From assembly GCA_900079695.1 (NCBI GenBank), contig LT599022.1:1945245-2009244 (forward strand): a stretch of DNA of 64,000 bases, given 5' to 3'. Both the position numbers and the translations under genes were made by a program. Shown here piece after piece: positions 26,028 through 34,596 of the stretch; the first letter of the stretch is position 1; every line of letters begins with the position of its first letter. This DNA is from an uncultured Alphaproteobacteria bacterium. GTDB lineage: Bacteria; Pseudomonadota; Alphaproteobacteria; Rhodospirillales; Rhodospirillaceae. A model generated the notes under the pieces. The model searched no databases, was not told where the DNA came from, and saw only the letters and a program-made list of their open reading frames with translations.

Positions 26028-26321
26028 GTGGCAGCGAAGAACTCATTGGCAGCGGCGATTCGGACGGTAAGGAAGGCGCGTGGTTTGAGCCAGGAAGCGT
26101 TCTCCAACGTGTCCAGTCGCACCTACATGAGCACGCTGGAGCGCGACCTGAAAAGCCCAACCATCCAGAAGCTGGCCGATCTGTGCGAGGTCATGGAAGT
26201 GCATCCGCTCACGCTGCTCACATTGGCTTATGCCGGTGACAGCACCCGCGAAGCTGATGAATTGCTGGCACAGGTGCGCCAGGAACTCAGGGCGATATTG
26301 GAAGAGCCCGACACGCCTTAG
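26028..26321 (+). CDS. XRE-family HTH regulator
   Basis: 97 residues from GTG 26028, with GGGGA about 8 nt upstream. The helix-turn-helix reads LAAAIRTVRKARGLSQEAFS, then RTYMSTLERDLKSPTIQKLA, typical of XRE/SinR repressors. It is one of few plus-strand backbone genes, facing away from DUF2958. Proteins in this position in Tn4371 ICEs are thought to control element genes. The upstream 25741-26027 gap carries its promoter but no gene. Confidence 0.85.
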   Translation: MAAKNSLAAAIRTVRKARGLSQEAFSNVSSRTYMSTLERDLKSPTIQKLADLCEVMEVHPLTLLTLAYAGDSTREADELLAQVRQELRAILEEPDTP

Positions 26322-26348
26322 CGCGTTGGCGTGTGGTACTGAATTGCA

Positions 26349-26399
26349 GCAAGCGGAGCGCGCAGCGCCGCAGGCGCGAAGGCGTGAGGGATTGAAGCC
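26349..26399. repeat. Copy A of recurrent noncoding hairpin element
   Basis: Begins GCAAGCGGAGCGCGCAG, continues with a hairpin (CGCC-GCAG-GGCG) and ends GAAGGCGTGAGGGATTGAAG. It shares flanks with copies at 31313 and 34597 while the hairpin differs. It lies 28 bp after the XRE stop. The rest of 26322-26633 holds no gene. Confidence 0.6.
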
Positions 26400-26633
26400 G
26401 GATGGCCGTGACGGCTTGCCGGCACGGGGCGAAGCCCGAAAGCCCGGCGGCGCTTACAGCGCCGACACGCCACACACCGCTCGTTGACACGGATTGCGAG
26501 CCACAAGGCACGCATGCAGGCCCGCCGTGACGGGCGTATCCAGCACGCGGCAGCAGCAGAAATCCTGCGCGTGCGGTGCTGCGATCAGCAGCATCGCGCC
26601 CCGCCGCAGTGGGCGGGACGCGGTAAGCGGCTG

Positions 26634-26948
26634 TCAGGCCGCCTTCGGCTTGTTGCGCGACCAGATCAGGTCGTGCGTGCCGTCCTCGTTCTCGATCAGG
26701 CGGGCATAGACCGTCGCCGGGAACGAAGGGTCGTCGATGGATACGGACAGGTATTCCCGCCCGGCCTCGCTGGTCTTCTTCCACGCTGCGCCGACTTCGT
26801 GGCCAGCCGCTTGCAGGTGGAAGTCGGGGGCGTTCTCGGTGTCGCCCTTGTCGTTGGGAACCAGCTTGACCTTGACGTTGAGCGTCAGGGTGCGAAGCGT
26901 GCCGGTGAAGCCGTCTTTCTCTGCGGTGAAGGTGCCGATGTTAGCCAT
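26634..26948 (-). CDS. DUF736 family ICE protein
   Basis: 104 residues from ATG 26948 with AAAGGAG 7 nt upstream. The family start [20 protein letters not shown] and end [20 protein letters not shown] are intact. DUF736 proteins are small, strand-rich and common on plasmids and ICEs; function is not established. It is preceded by a long noncoding leader (26949-27723), as are the DUF932 and radC genes of this element. Confidence 0.88.
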   Translation of the reverse strand: MANIGTFTAEKDGFTGTLRTLTLNVKVKLVPNDKGDTENAPDFHLQAAGHEVGAAWKKTSEAGREYLSVSIDDPSFPATVYARLIENEDGTHDLIWSRNKPKAA

Positions 26949-27723
26949 GATGTTTCTCCTTTCGGGTTGAACAAGGTCGCGCCAGTGCGTCCTTGTTGTG
27001 ATCCGGCCGGCGGGGGATGGGCTGGTCGCACCGCACAGCGGTCGCAACAACGTGGAGAACCTGGAAGCGAAAAGAATTTGTCCCGCGAGGAATGCGCGCA
27101 GCGCAGGGGAAATTGTTTTCGCTGCAAGGTTGCGGCCATCAAGCACAAGGCGCAGCCGCGCCACCGCCAGGATTCACAACAAGACAAGGACGCACAGGCC
27201 GCCCGCTCCCGAATGGAGACGTGGCCAACTCGGCATCCCCGCGTGACGGCTGCACCGGCTTGCGCCCTGACGCGGGCCAGGTCAATGCCCCGACGACAAG
27301 GCCAGAGCGCCCCTGCCGCAGCTCACGGCCACATACTGAGGCGTGGTGTGGAAGCTCCATAGAAGCGAGGCTGGGCGGCGTGTCGGTGAACCGTCTTTCG
27401 TGACGTACAGACAACGAACCGCCAGCGTCGGGGACGGCACGCTTTCGTGCAACCTGCCGCAGCAAGCCGGGGCGTAGCCACACCAGCCCCGCCCATTGCG
27501 GCGGGGCTCGGTCGAATCGTTGGCGGCGCGATGCGCCGCCACACTTGCTGGCTTCGTGGATTTCGCGCACGAGCGCCCTTGTGCGTGGCCCCATCGCCGC
27601 CTGTCCGAAGGCGGCGATGGGGCGTTTTGGCTTTGAGCAGTGAAACCGGGCGCGGCCACCGCCGCGCCCGGAGTTTTCGACCACCGGCCCCAAGGCGGCA
27701 CGGCTTGGGGCCGGTGCGGCTCG
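26949..27723. other. 775-bp noncoding leader upstream of DUF736
   Basis: Several overlapping GC-rich frames exist on both strands, but none has a recognisable domain or good ribosome site. The stretch contains a perfect 13-bp hairpin (27589-27622) and many GCGAAG/CTTCGC motifs. It probably holds promoters and structured leader RNA for the minus-strand DUF736 gene. Confidence 0.4.
27589..27622. repeat. Perfect 13-bp inverted repeat with terminator-like tail
   Basis: Arms CCCCATCGCCGCC and GGCGGCGATGGGG surround an 8-nt loop; on the plus strand CGTTTT follows. It could stop plus-strand transcription, or act as a structured element in the minus-strand leader of DUF736. Confidence 0.5.
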
Positions 27724-27933
27724 TTATTCCTTGGTTTCGATGATCCACCACACGGCGCGCGGCAAGGCGCGGCCCGTGAGGGGATGCAGATCGGTCAGGT
27801 CGGCGCGGGCCGTCCAGCCACGCGGCGGACGGTAGCCGCGCACGTCGCCGTCGCCGTGCCAGCGGCGGGCGCGCACCGTGCCGGAGGCATAGGTCGCAGC
27901 TATGCGGGGGCGGTTTGCGGGTTGGTGGGTCAT
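27724..27933 (-). CDS. Small ICE protein of unknown function
   Basis: 69 residues from ATG 27933, with GAGG 9 nt upstream. The sequence (AATYASGTVRARRWHGDGDV, then RPPRGWTARADLTDLHPLTG and a final AVWWIIETKE) is balanced and does not look like a chance frame. No domain recognised. It follows parB on the same strand after a strong 10-bp hairpin, so it may be expressed by read-through. Real-gene status is likely but not certain. Confidence 0.55.
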   Translation of the reverse strand: MTHQPANRPRIAATYASGTVRARRWHGDGDVRGYRPPRGWTARADLTDLHPLTGRALPRAVWWIIETKE

Positions 27934-27953
27934 GGCAGGCATCCTCAACATGA

Positions 27954-27979
27954 AGCGCCCCGGCCGGAACCGGGGCGCT
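27954..27979 (-). terminator. GC-rich hairpin between parB and small gene
   Basis: Perfect arms AGCGCCCCGG and CCGGGGCGCT with a 6-nt loop, 16 nt after the parB stop on the minus strand. The tail is TTCATGTT, a poor U-tract, so it is a partial terminator or mRNA-stabilising hairpin. Confidence 0.5.
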
Positions 27980-27994
27980 ATCTACGGTGCGAAG

Positions 27995-30064
27995 TCACGC
28001 GGCCAAAGCCTCGGCCTGCGGCTGGTCATCCGCCACGGCGGCCACTTCTTCCTGTGCTTCGGCTTCGCCATCCGCCGGCGCGTCCTGCCCGGTCTGCTGC
28101 GGGCCTTCGGAGCGGAAGATGGCGGGCATCCAGCCGGTGCCAGCGGCCAGCCGTTCGGCTTCGCTGGCAATGTCGCCCTTCTTCAACTTCGCCAGTCGGG
28201 TGACGTGCGAGGGCGCGAACCCGCCAACGGCTTCCAGAATCGCGGCCTTCGGCACATGCCGGAAGTAACCCTCATTGGTGGGCTGCCACCACGCGGCCAT
28301 ATCCAGCCCCACGGCCTGCGCCAGTTCCGCGCCGGGCTGGTGCGGCGTGGCGCGAGGCGTCACCACGTCCACCGTGGAAGCTAAGCACACGGCCAACAGC
28401 CGCACCAGTTCATCCTGTGATTTCGCCAGCAGCGCGGCGAACAGTTCGGCGCTGTCCTCCGGCAAGGTTTCGCCTGCCACCTGTTGCAGTTCGCGCAGCG
28501 CCACGGCGGCGGGTGATTCCGGCCAGTCCGGGGCCATGCCTTCCAGCCGGTCTTGCACCGTGAGGCGCACACCCAGCGGCAGGTCGTGCCCGTAGTGCCT
28601 TTCCTGCAAGACGGTCTGCACCATGCCATGCACCACGGCGGCCAGCGCTGCTTGCGGATGCCGTGCAACTTCGATTTGCAGCGCAGCGGTACGGTGCGCG
28701 CTCAACCGCTGCGCCAGTCGGTCAGACATGGCGGCGGTCTTGGGCTGCTCGTCGTCCTCGCCTGCGTCCTCGTTCGCGGCTTCGCCTTCGCTGCCGAAAC
28801 CCTGCCGCAGCCGCTCCAGCGTGCGCAGTGCCTTGGCCTCCGCTTCGCGCAGCAGCCCGCGATGAATCGCGGCCTGCCCGTCGCGGTCGATGGTGACAAT
28901 GGCACCGGCTGCGGCCTTCACGTTGGCCGCATAGTCCAGCAAGCCATCTTCCAGCGCCTGCAACTGCTCGCCCAGGCGTTCGCCTTCTTCCTGCAAGGCA
29001 TCGGCCTTTTCCTCGTCCTCGTCGTCCAGCGCGGCATCCACCGCCTCGGCCAGTTCGTGCAGCTTGGTTTGCAGCTTCTCGATGCGCTGCGCGTCGCGCT
29101 TGTTCGGACTGCGGCGTTCCCTTGGCGCACGCTGGAAGGCTTGCAGATCGGCATGGGTCATGCCCGGCGTGGCATCCACCCACGCCCAGCCCTCGGCCTG
29201 CACCTTGGCGGCGATACCTGCCAGCTTGTCCTGCGCCAGCCGTTCCAGCAGTGCGGCATCGGTCAGATACACGCCTTTGTCGCCCTCCGCGAACAGGTCG
29301 CGGCGGATGCCACCGCCTTCCTGCTCGTAGCCGTCCAGCCCGACAAAGCGCACCAGCGGATGCCGGTAGGCGTCGATTTCGCGTTCGGTCAGGCGGTCGC
29401 GCAGGTTGTGCGGGCCGCGCTGCCATGTGGGCGCATCGTAGAACGCGGCTTCCTGCGCAGCATGGTCGTCGGTGATGGCGAGGGCCATCAACTGGTCAAG
29501 GCTCACGGCCTCGGCCCGGTAGTCGGCCAGCAGGCGCGGCGACACGTTGGCGAGTTTCAGACGGCGCTGCACCACCAGCGGCGTGACGCTGAAATCCGCT
29601 GCAATGTCCTCGATGCTGCGGCCTTCGGCCACGAGCGCGGCGAACGCCTCGAACTGGTCGGCGGGGTGCATGGCTTCGCGCTGCACGTTCTCGGTGAGGC
29701 TGGCCGTGCGGGCGGTGCCATCGGCCACCAGCAGGCAAGGCACCTCCCATTCCTTGCTAATGCGGTGCTTTTTCGCCAGCAGCTTCAACGCTGCGAGGCG
29801 ACGGTCACCGGCCACGACCTCGTAATGCTCGCCATCGGCGGCGGCAATCACGATGAGGTTTTGCAGCAGGCCGACACGCTGGATGCTGGCGGCGAGTTCG
29901 GGAATGGACATGCGCGGGGTCTTGCGCACGTTGCGGCCAGTGGGACGCGACACCAGCCGCGACAGCGGAACCAGAATCAGGTTCTTGGTCGGATCAGCGG
30001 CTTCCAGCGGGATAGCGGCGGCGGTGTTGATGGCGCGGGCTTCGGTTTGGGTAACGGCGTTCAT
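27995..30064 (-). CDS. parB: ParB/RepB-like nuclease-domain partition protein
   Basis: 689 residues from ATG 30064 (AGGAG 8 nt upstream). The ParB N-terminal domain is clear: LVPLSRLVSRPTGRNVRK, then ELAASIQRVGLLQNLIV, YEVVAGDRRLAALKLLAKKH and the TENVQREAMHPADQFEAFAA box, followed by the HTH (IEDIAADFSVTPLVVQRRLK). A long acidic and coiled region (about 400-510) and a C-terminal extension make it much larger than chromosomal ParB, as in Tn4371-type and plasmid homologues. Role: DNA binding for maintenance or regulation; it is far from parA. Confidence 0.9.
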   Translation of the reverse strand: MNAVTQTEARAINTAAAIPLEAADPTKNLILVPLSRLVSRPTGRNVRKTPRMSIPELAASIQRVGLLQNLIVIAAADGEHYEVVAGDRRLAALKLLAKKHRISKEWEVPCLLVADGTARTASLTENVQREAMHPADQFEAFAALVAEGRSIEDIAADFSVTPLVVQRRLKLANVSPRLLADYRAEAVSLDQLMALAITDDHAAQEAAFYDAPTWQRGPHNLRDRLTEREIDAYRHPLVRFVGLDGYEQEGGGIRRDLFAEGDKGVYLTDAALLERLAQDKLAGIAAKVQAEGWAWVDATPGMTHADLQAFQRAPRERRSPNKRDAQRIEKLQTKLHELAEAVDAALDDEDEEKADALQEEGERLGEQLQALEDGLLDYAANVKAAAGAIVTIDRDGQAAIHRGLLREAEAKALRTLERLRQGFGSEGEAANEDAGEDDEQPKTAAMSDRLAQRLSAHRTAALQIEVARHPQAALAAVVHGMVQTVLQERHYGHDLPLGVRLTVQDRLEGMAPDWPESPAAVALRELQQVAGETLPEDSAELFAALLAKSQDELVRLLAVCLASTVDVVTPRATPHQPGAELAQAVGLDMAAWWQPTNEGYFRHVPKAAILEAVGGFAPSHVTRLAKLKKGDIASEAERLAAGTGWMPAIFRSEGPQQTGQDAPADGEAEAQEEVAAVADDQPQAEALAA

Positions 30065-30144
30065 GGTGATAACTCCTATCGGTTCAGGGATGCAGCAGCG
30101 AAGAAAGCGACAAGGGCTGCTGCCTGCCCCTGCCGCGTGGGGAT

Positions 30145-30972
30145 TCAGGCTTTCAACTGGCGCATGCCATCGGCCAGCAGCCAGAGGGCGCGATTTAGTC
30201 GGATGTTTTGGTCGATGCCCTGCACCGGGCGGGTTTGCTGTCGGCGCCCGTTGGCGCTGCGGCCACGCAGCCCGCCTTGGGTCAGGTTTTCTTGGGTGCG
30301 GTTGAACACGCTCCACAGGTCGGGGCGGCGGTCGTCGAAGCGGCGCGGCATCAGGATTTGCGATTCCGTGATGGGCGCGGGCTTGTCGGGGTCGTCGTAC
30401 TTGAGGGCGAGCGCGGCGCGGGCGAACACTTCGGATTCGCCATCGTCCAAGGTGATGCCGCGCATGGCATCGCGCGATTCCTTCACCCGATCGAAACCGC
30501 TCAAGACTTCGTAAGCCCCCTCAATGACCAGACCGGCCACGTCGCCTTTATGGGGCACTCGCACATCGGCCACGGTGTTGCCGCAGACAAGGCCATTGCT
30601 GCACACGAACCGGAACATTCCGGCCAGCATCTGATAGCTGCTGGTGCCGTCGTGCGAGTTCAGCAGCACGATTTCGTTGGCCTCCGCGCCGTTGATCTGG
30701 CTGGCATGGCGCAAGCGAATCATGTGTTTGGTGTGCTCGCGCTTGCCTTCGTCGCGCACGCGGGTTTGCGTCACCATGAAAGGCTGGAAGCCTTCTTTGC
30801 GAAGCTCGGTCAGCACGGCGGCGGTGGGGATATAGGCGTACCGCTGCGAACGGCTCTCGTGCGGGGCATCCGCGAAGATGGACGGGGCCACGCGGTGAAT
30901 CTGGTCGTCGGACAGCGGGTAATCGCTGCGCAGCGAGGGGGAGCGGAAAGCGAAACGGGATGCGAGTTGCAT
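30145..30972 (-). CDS. DUF932 family protein (plasmid/phage LGT type)
   Basis: 275 residues from ATG 30972 (CAGGAG upstream). The DUF932 pattern is plain: an early YAYIPTAAVLTELRKEGFQP, HMIRLRHASQINGAEANEIV, SSYQMLAGMFRFVCSNGLVC and a late NRTQENLTQGGLRGRSANGR. The family is spread on plasmids, phages and ICEs; function is unproven. It is 80 bp upstream of parB on the same strand and is preceded by a long structured leader. Confidence 0.88.
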   Translation of the reverse strand: MQLASRFAFRSPSLRSDYPLSDDQIHRVAPSIFADAPHESRSQRYAYIPTAAVLTELRKEGFQPFMVTQTRVRDEGKREHTKHMIRLRHASQINGAEANEIVLLNSHDGTSSYQMLAGMFRFVCSNGLVCGNTVADVRVPHKGDVAGLVIEGAYEVLSGFDRVKESRDAMRGITLDDGESEVFARAALALKYDDPDKPAPITESQILMPRRFDDRRPDLWSVFNRTQENLTQGGLRGRSANGRRQQTRPVQGIDQNIRLNRALWLLADGMRQLKA

Positions 30973-31144
30973 GGTCTTTCTCCTGACAAAAGAGGTTTGC
31001 TGTTCACACCGCACACCGGATTTCTAGATTCGGAGCCCAGCCTTTCGGCTGTTTGGTGCGGTCGGCACGAGGAACCCGGTTGGCCCTGTTGCCACCGTCT
31101 TTCCTGAGTTCATCGCCCGCGCCCAAAGGAGCGCGCGGACGGGG

Positions 31145-31221
31145 GCCGTCAAGGAGCCAAGCGCAGGGTTGGTGCGGCCCGCAGGCGCAGCCGAGGACAC
31201 GGCCCTGCGCGCCTTGACGGC
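31145..31221 (-). ncRNA. Long two-part stem in the DUF932 leader
   Basis: GCCGTCAAGG (31145-31154) pairs with CCTTGACGGC (31212-31221), and GCGCAGGG (31161-31168) pairs with CCCTGCGC (31203-31210). The result is one long interrupted hairpin enclosing a 34-nt apical part. It lies about 170 nt upstream of the DUF932 start. A related GCCnTTGACGGC segment occurs upstream of radC at about 34513. Structured leader RNA is proposed; expression is not shown by sequence. Confidence 0.45.
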
Positions 31222-31312
31222 ACACGGTCGCGGGCTACGGTCGCGGGTAAGGTGATGAAGTCAGGGGAGACGGCTGGACAAGGCAACGGCCATCCCTTTG
31301 TGCTGACCGCAC

Positions 31313-31367
31313 GCAAGCGAAGCGCGCAGGCCCGAAGCTGGAAGCCGGGCCGTAGGCGTCAGCGATG
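31313..31367. repeat. Copy B of recurrent noncoding hairpin element
   Basis: Shares GCAAGCGnAGCGCGCAGGCC at one end and GGCGTCAGnGATG at the other with copy C (34597-34651); both are 55 bp and about 80 percent identical by eye. The differences are concentrated in the loop while the GGCCCG/CGGGCC stem is kept. It lies about 150 bp before the AAA/HEPN gene and 340 bp before DUF932. The remainder of 30973-31517 has no gene. Confidence 0.6.
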
Positions 31368-31517
31368 CGGAAGGCTGGCGAAGCCAGTCCCGCCAGGGAT
31401 GAGCGACTAGCGAACCTGGAGCAGCGCGATCCGCGAAGCGGAGACGCAAGAGGACTCTTCGTTTACCATTTGTTTCGCAAGCAAATGATGGGAAAGCAAG
31501 AACACGGAGATATAGAG

Positions 31518-33821
31518 ATGATTGTCTGCATCAACCGCCTCAAACAGTTCGGAATCTTCAGCGACTTCAATGGAACGAAGATCCAAAAGTTCGGCCGGTA
31601 CAACCTGGTCTATGGTTGGAATGGAACAGGCAAGTCAACGTTATCGAATCTATTCTCTTGCTTTGAGCTTCGCTCGATGGTTCCCCGCTTCAGCACGGGC
31701 CAATTTTCAGTAGTTCTGGAGGATGGCTCAACGATCACGGAATCCACACTCCACTCATCCCAATTGAATATTCATGTTTTCAATCAACGCTTCGTGCATG
31801 AGAACATTGATTGGGACAAATCCGTAAAGAGCATCCTTCTTATTGCGAAAGAGAAGATTGATGACTTGCAGAAGCTGGAGAAGCTGAAGAGCGAGCTTCA
31901 GTCGAAAAAGAAGGCTCACGACGACAAGCAAAGCGATATCAAGAAGCAGCGTGAGGCATTAGAGAAGTTCCTGACCAATGCTGCCAAGAAAATGAAGCTT
32001 GGACTTCAGGCGATTGATACGAGCGACAGTTATTACTTGAATTACGACCGCCGCAAGCTCTTCAACTTCATACAGAATAACGGCGAGACAATTATCAAGG
32101 CGGAGTCGGTTCTTCCAGATGAGAGGGTTATCGACCTTACGAATGCCGCCAAGCCAGATCAGCTTCCAAGCATTGCTTTCGCCTCAACGGCCATTGAGCC
32201 GGACTACTTTAAGAAAGCGGCGGGCCGCATCAGAGATTTGATTGGGACTACGGCGGTCAATCAAGCAATCCAGCGGCTGACCGATAACCCGGAAATCCGC
32301 GAATGGGTTCAAGCAGGCTTGGAAATCCATAAAAACCACGACTCGCAATCCTGCGAGTTCTGCGGCTCTCCGTTCGCCCAGCTTCGTGCCGAGGCGCTTG
32401 CTGCCCACTTCAGCAAGGAGTTCACGGAGTTTCAGAGCCGACTTCAGAACGCGGCGACATGGATTGAATCTCAAGGCGCTCCAGCTAATCAGTTTCCCGC
32501 ATCGACCGAGTTTTATAAAGAACTATCGGCCGAGGCAGAGAAGCTTCAAAAGGACTACGCAACTGCTGCTGAAAAGATCGACCAGCAAATCGACGCCTGG
32601 CGGGAAGCCCTGAAGGCCAAGATCACAGACCCTGGGAAGACAGACATTCAGATCTCGGATGTGGTTGAAGACGATGTCACCAATTTCAATGACATCCTGA
32701 AATCGATTGTTGCTCTCGTTGGAAAGCACAACAATAAGACTTCAAATTTCAAATCTGAGACCTCAAAAAGCAAGGTGGCACTGGAGCTTCACTTTGCTGC
32801 GGCTGAGGTGCAAGAGTTTGACTATGCTGGAAGTGAGAAGAAGTGCAATGACCTTGAGTCAGAAGCAAAGAACGACCATAAGGAAATTGAAAAAATTAGT
32901 CTAGAGGTCGGAGCCATAGAAGCGGCGCTCTCGAATGAAACGGTCGGGGCAAAGGAGTTCAATGACATCCTGCATCGCTTCATTGGCCGCTCTGAGCTTT
33001 GCCTGAACTTCAATCAGAAGAAGAAAGGCTATGAGATCATCAGAAACGGGGTTGGTGAGCACGATGGGAATTTGAGCGAAGGTGAGAAAACTGCGATTGC
33101 ATTTGTCTATTTCATCACGAAGCTCAAAGAAAATGGAAATAACATCAAGGATACGATCGTCGTCGTTGACGATCCGGTCTCAAGCTTTGATTCTAATCAC
33201 TTGTTTCACGCCTACTCGTTTTTGAGAACGCAATGCACTGAAGCCAAGCAACTTTTTGTGCTGACTCACAACTTCACTTACTTTAAGCTAGTGAGAGACT
33301 GGTTCACTGGCACCAATAGGAATCGAGTCAAAAAAGGCAACGCCGAGAATTGCTTCTTTTATCGCCTGGATGCGCCACCTGGCTCCCCTCGTCACTCCCT
33401 ACTTGTGGATGCCGACGACTCACTCAAGAACTACGGTTCCGAGTACCACTATATCTTCAAGAAGCTCTACGAATATAGGGCGCACACAACACTCAATCGA
33501 GATGAGGCGTTCTTGACCGCCAACCTCGCCCGAAAGCTTGTTGAATCGTTTTTCACCTTCAAATATCCAAGGCGTCGAAGCGACATTAGTCAATTGATGG
33601 AGGCTGGCCTAAAAGATTGCACCATCACGACACCAGAGCTTAAAGAAAAAATCTACCGCTTTATCAATAAGTATTCACATAGCGACGTTATTGAGATAAC
33701 AGAGGAATCCGCAGAAAACTTGGCAGGCGAAAGCCACAGCGTCATCGGGAACATCTTCCAGTGGCTGGAAGAGGTGGACAAGAAACATTACGACGAGATG
33801 ATTCAGGTTGCGACGGCCTGA
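31518..33821 (+). CDS. ABC-type ATPase with zinc-hook-like CxxC and C-terminal HEPN/anticodon-nuclease-like motif (PrrC/RloC-like defence protein)
   Basis: 767 residues from ATG 31518 (GGAG 7 nt upstream; an in-frame ATG near 31484 is possible). It belongs to the AAA_13 type. Walker A is GWNGTGKST (Lys39), the signature LSEGEK is at 519-524, Walker B VVVDDP has Asp551 and Asp552, and an LTHNF His follows. The ATPase is split by coiled coil (from about 115) and a CEFC motif (Cys279, Cys282) like the RloC zinc hook. The C-terminus has R672-x3-E676 and RFINKYSH (Arg714-x6-His721). These fit the Arg-Glu-His set of PrrC/RloC tRNA nucleases and the HEPN RNase motif. Its composition is AT-richer and its orientation opposite to the flanking genes, with no restriction-modification genes adjacent. 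Phage defence by tRNA cleavage is inferred. Confidence 0.8.
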   Translation: MIVCINRLKQFGIFSDFNGTKIQKFGRYNLVYGWNGTGKSTLSNLFSCFELRSMVPRFSTGQFSVVLEDGSTITESTLHSSQLNIHVFNQRFVHENIDWDKSVKSILLIAKEKIDDLQKLEKLKSELQSKKKAHDDKQSDIKKQREALEKFLTNAAKKMKLGLQAIDTSDSYYLNYDRRKLFNFIQNNGETIIKAESVLPDERVIDLTNAAKPDQLPSIAFASTAIEPDYFKKAAGRIRDLIGTTAVNQAIQRLTDNPEIREWVQAGLEIHKNHDSQSCEFCGSPFAQLRAEALAAHFSKEFTEFQSRLQNAATWIESQGAPANQFPASTEFYKELSAEAEKLQKDYATAAEKIDQQIDAWREALKAKITDPGKTDIQISDVVEDDVTNFNDILKSIVALVGKHNNKTSNFKSETSKSKVALELHFAAAEVQEFDYAGSEKKCNDLESEAKNDHKEIEKISLEVGAIEAALSNETVGAKEFNDILHRFIGRSELCLNFNQKKKGYEIIRNGVGEHDGNLSEGEKTAIAFVYFITKLKENGNNIKDTIVVVDDPVSSFDSNHLFHAYSFLRTQCTEAKQLFVLTHNFTYFKLVRDWFTGTNRNRVKKGNAENCFFYRLDAPPGSPRHSLLVDADDSLKNYGSEYHYIFKKLYEYRAHTTLNRDEAFLTANLARKLVESFFTFKYPRRRSDISQLMEAGLKDCTITTPELKEKIYRFINKYSHSDVIEITEESAENLAGESHSVIGNIFQWLEEVDKKHYDEMIQVATA

Positions 33822-33860
33822 GCATCAGGCCGCGAGGGCCATAGCTATGCCACCAGGCGC

Positions 33861-33884
33861 AGCAAAAAGGGGCCGAAGCCCCTT
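33861..33884 (-). terminator. Rho-independent terminator of radC
   Basis: On the minus strand AAGGGGC-TTCG-GCCCCTT is followed directly by TTT, starting 4 nt after the radC stop. It also separates radC from the convergent ATPase gene. Confidence 0.85.
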
Positions 33885-33887
33885 GGG

Positions 33888-34397
33888 CTAGATCAGCCCA
33901 TGCTCGGCGAACGATGCCGTTTCGTTGCCCGCAACGATGATGTGATCGAGCACGCGCACGTCCACCAGACCCAACGCTTCCTTGAGCCGCTGGGTCAGCG
34001 CCCGGTCAGCCGCGCTCGGCTCGGGGTTTCCGCTCGGATGGTTGTGCGAAACGACGACCGCCGCCGCATTGAGCCGCAGCGCCTCCTTGACCACTTCGCG
34101 CGGATACACCGACGCACCGTCAATAGTGCCGTGGAACATCTCCCTGTATTCGATCAGACGATGGCGCGTATCCATGAACAGCACTACGAACACCTCATGC
34201 TCGAAGCTGGCCAACTTTGTACGCAAGTATTCCTTGACCGCCGCCGGCGAAGTGAACTCTGCTCCGCGCCGCATTTTCCGGTCAATGACCTGGCGCGCAG
34301 CTTCCAGAATGTCGTCGGCCGATGCCGGTAGATAGCGCCCGTGCGCGTCGCGCACCAGCAGACAGGAATCGAACGAGGGAAAGGACAGTTGCGACAT
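33888..34397 (-). CDS. radC: RadC-family JAB/MPN domain protein
   Basis: 169 residues, the short RadC form of mobile elements without the N-terminal HhH domain. The JAMM metal site is H118-x-H120-x7-S128-x2-D131 in VVVSHNHPSGNPEPSAADRA. Despite the name, a role in repair is not supported for the family; it may be a metalloprotease-like or DNA-associated protein. It has its own terminator and a 350-bp noncoding leader with a recurrent hairpin element. Confidence 0.9.
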   Translation of the reverse strand: MSQLSFPSFDSCLLVRDAHGRYLPASADDILEAARQVIDRKMRRGAEFTSPAAVKEYLRTKLASFEHEVFVVLFMDTRHRLIEYREMFHGTIDGASVYPREVVKEALRLNAAAVVVSHNHPSGNPEPSAADRALTQRLKEALGLVDVRVLDHIIVAGNETASFAEHGLI

Positions 34398-34596
34398 GAT
34401 CGTGCTCCGGTTGCTCGGGCGGAATTGCCCGGAACCGGCGGCAGCACGGCGCAGCGCAAGCAGTCAGGGGTCGCAGACGGCCGCCAGGACGCAAGCGCGC
34501 ATGGCGCGCGCCGCCCTTGACGGCGAGAACGCCGTGATACGGTGAAGGGAACAGCAAGACCGCCCACACCCGCCCACTGCACAGAGTCGATTTTTG

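Noticed and set aside
27323-27751. 142-residue minus-strand frame before DUF736
   Set aside because: Arg/Pro-rich, overlaps other frames and the small gene at 27724-27933, with no ribosome site or domain.
28553-30514. 653-residue plus-strand frame opposite parB
   Set aside because: Antisense to the well-supported parB gene, with His/Gln/Arg-rich composition and no domain.
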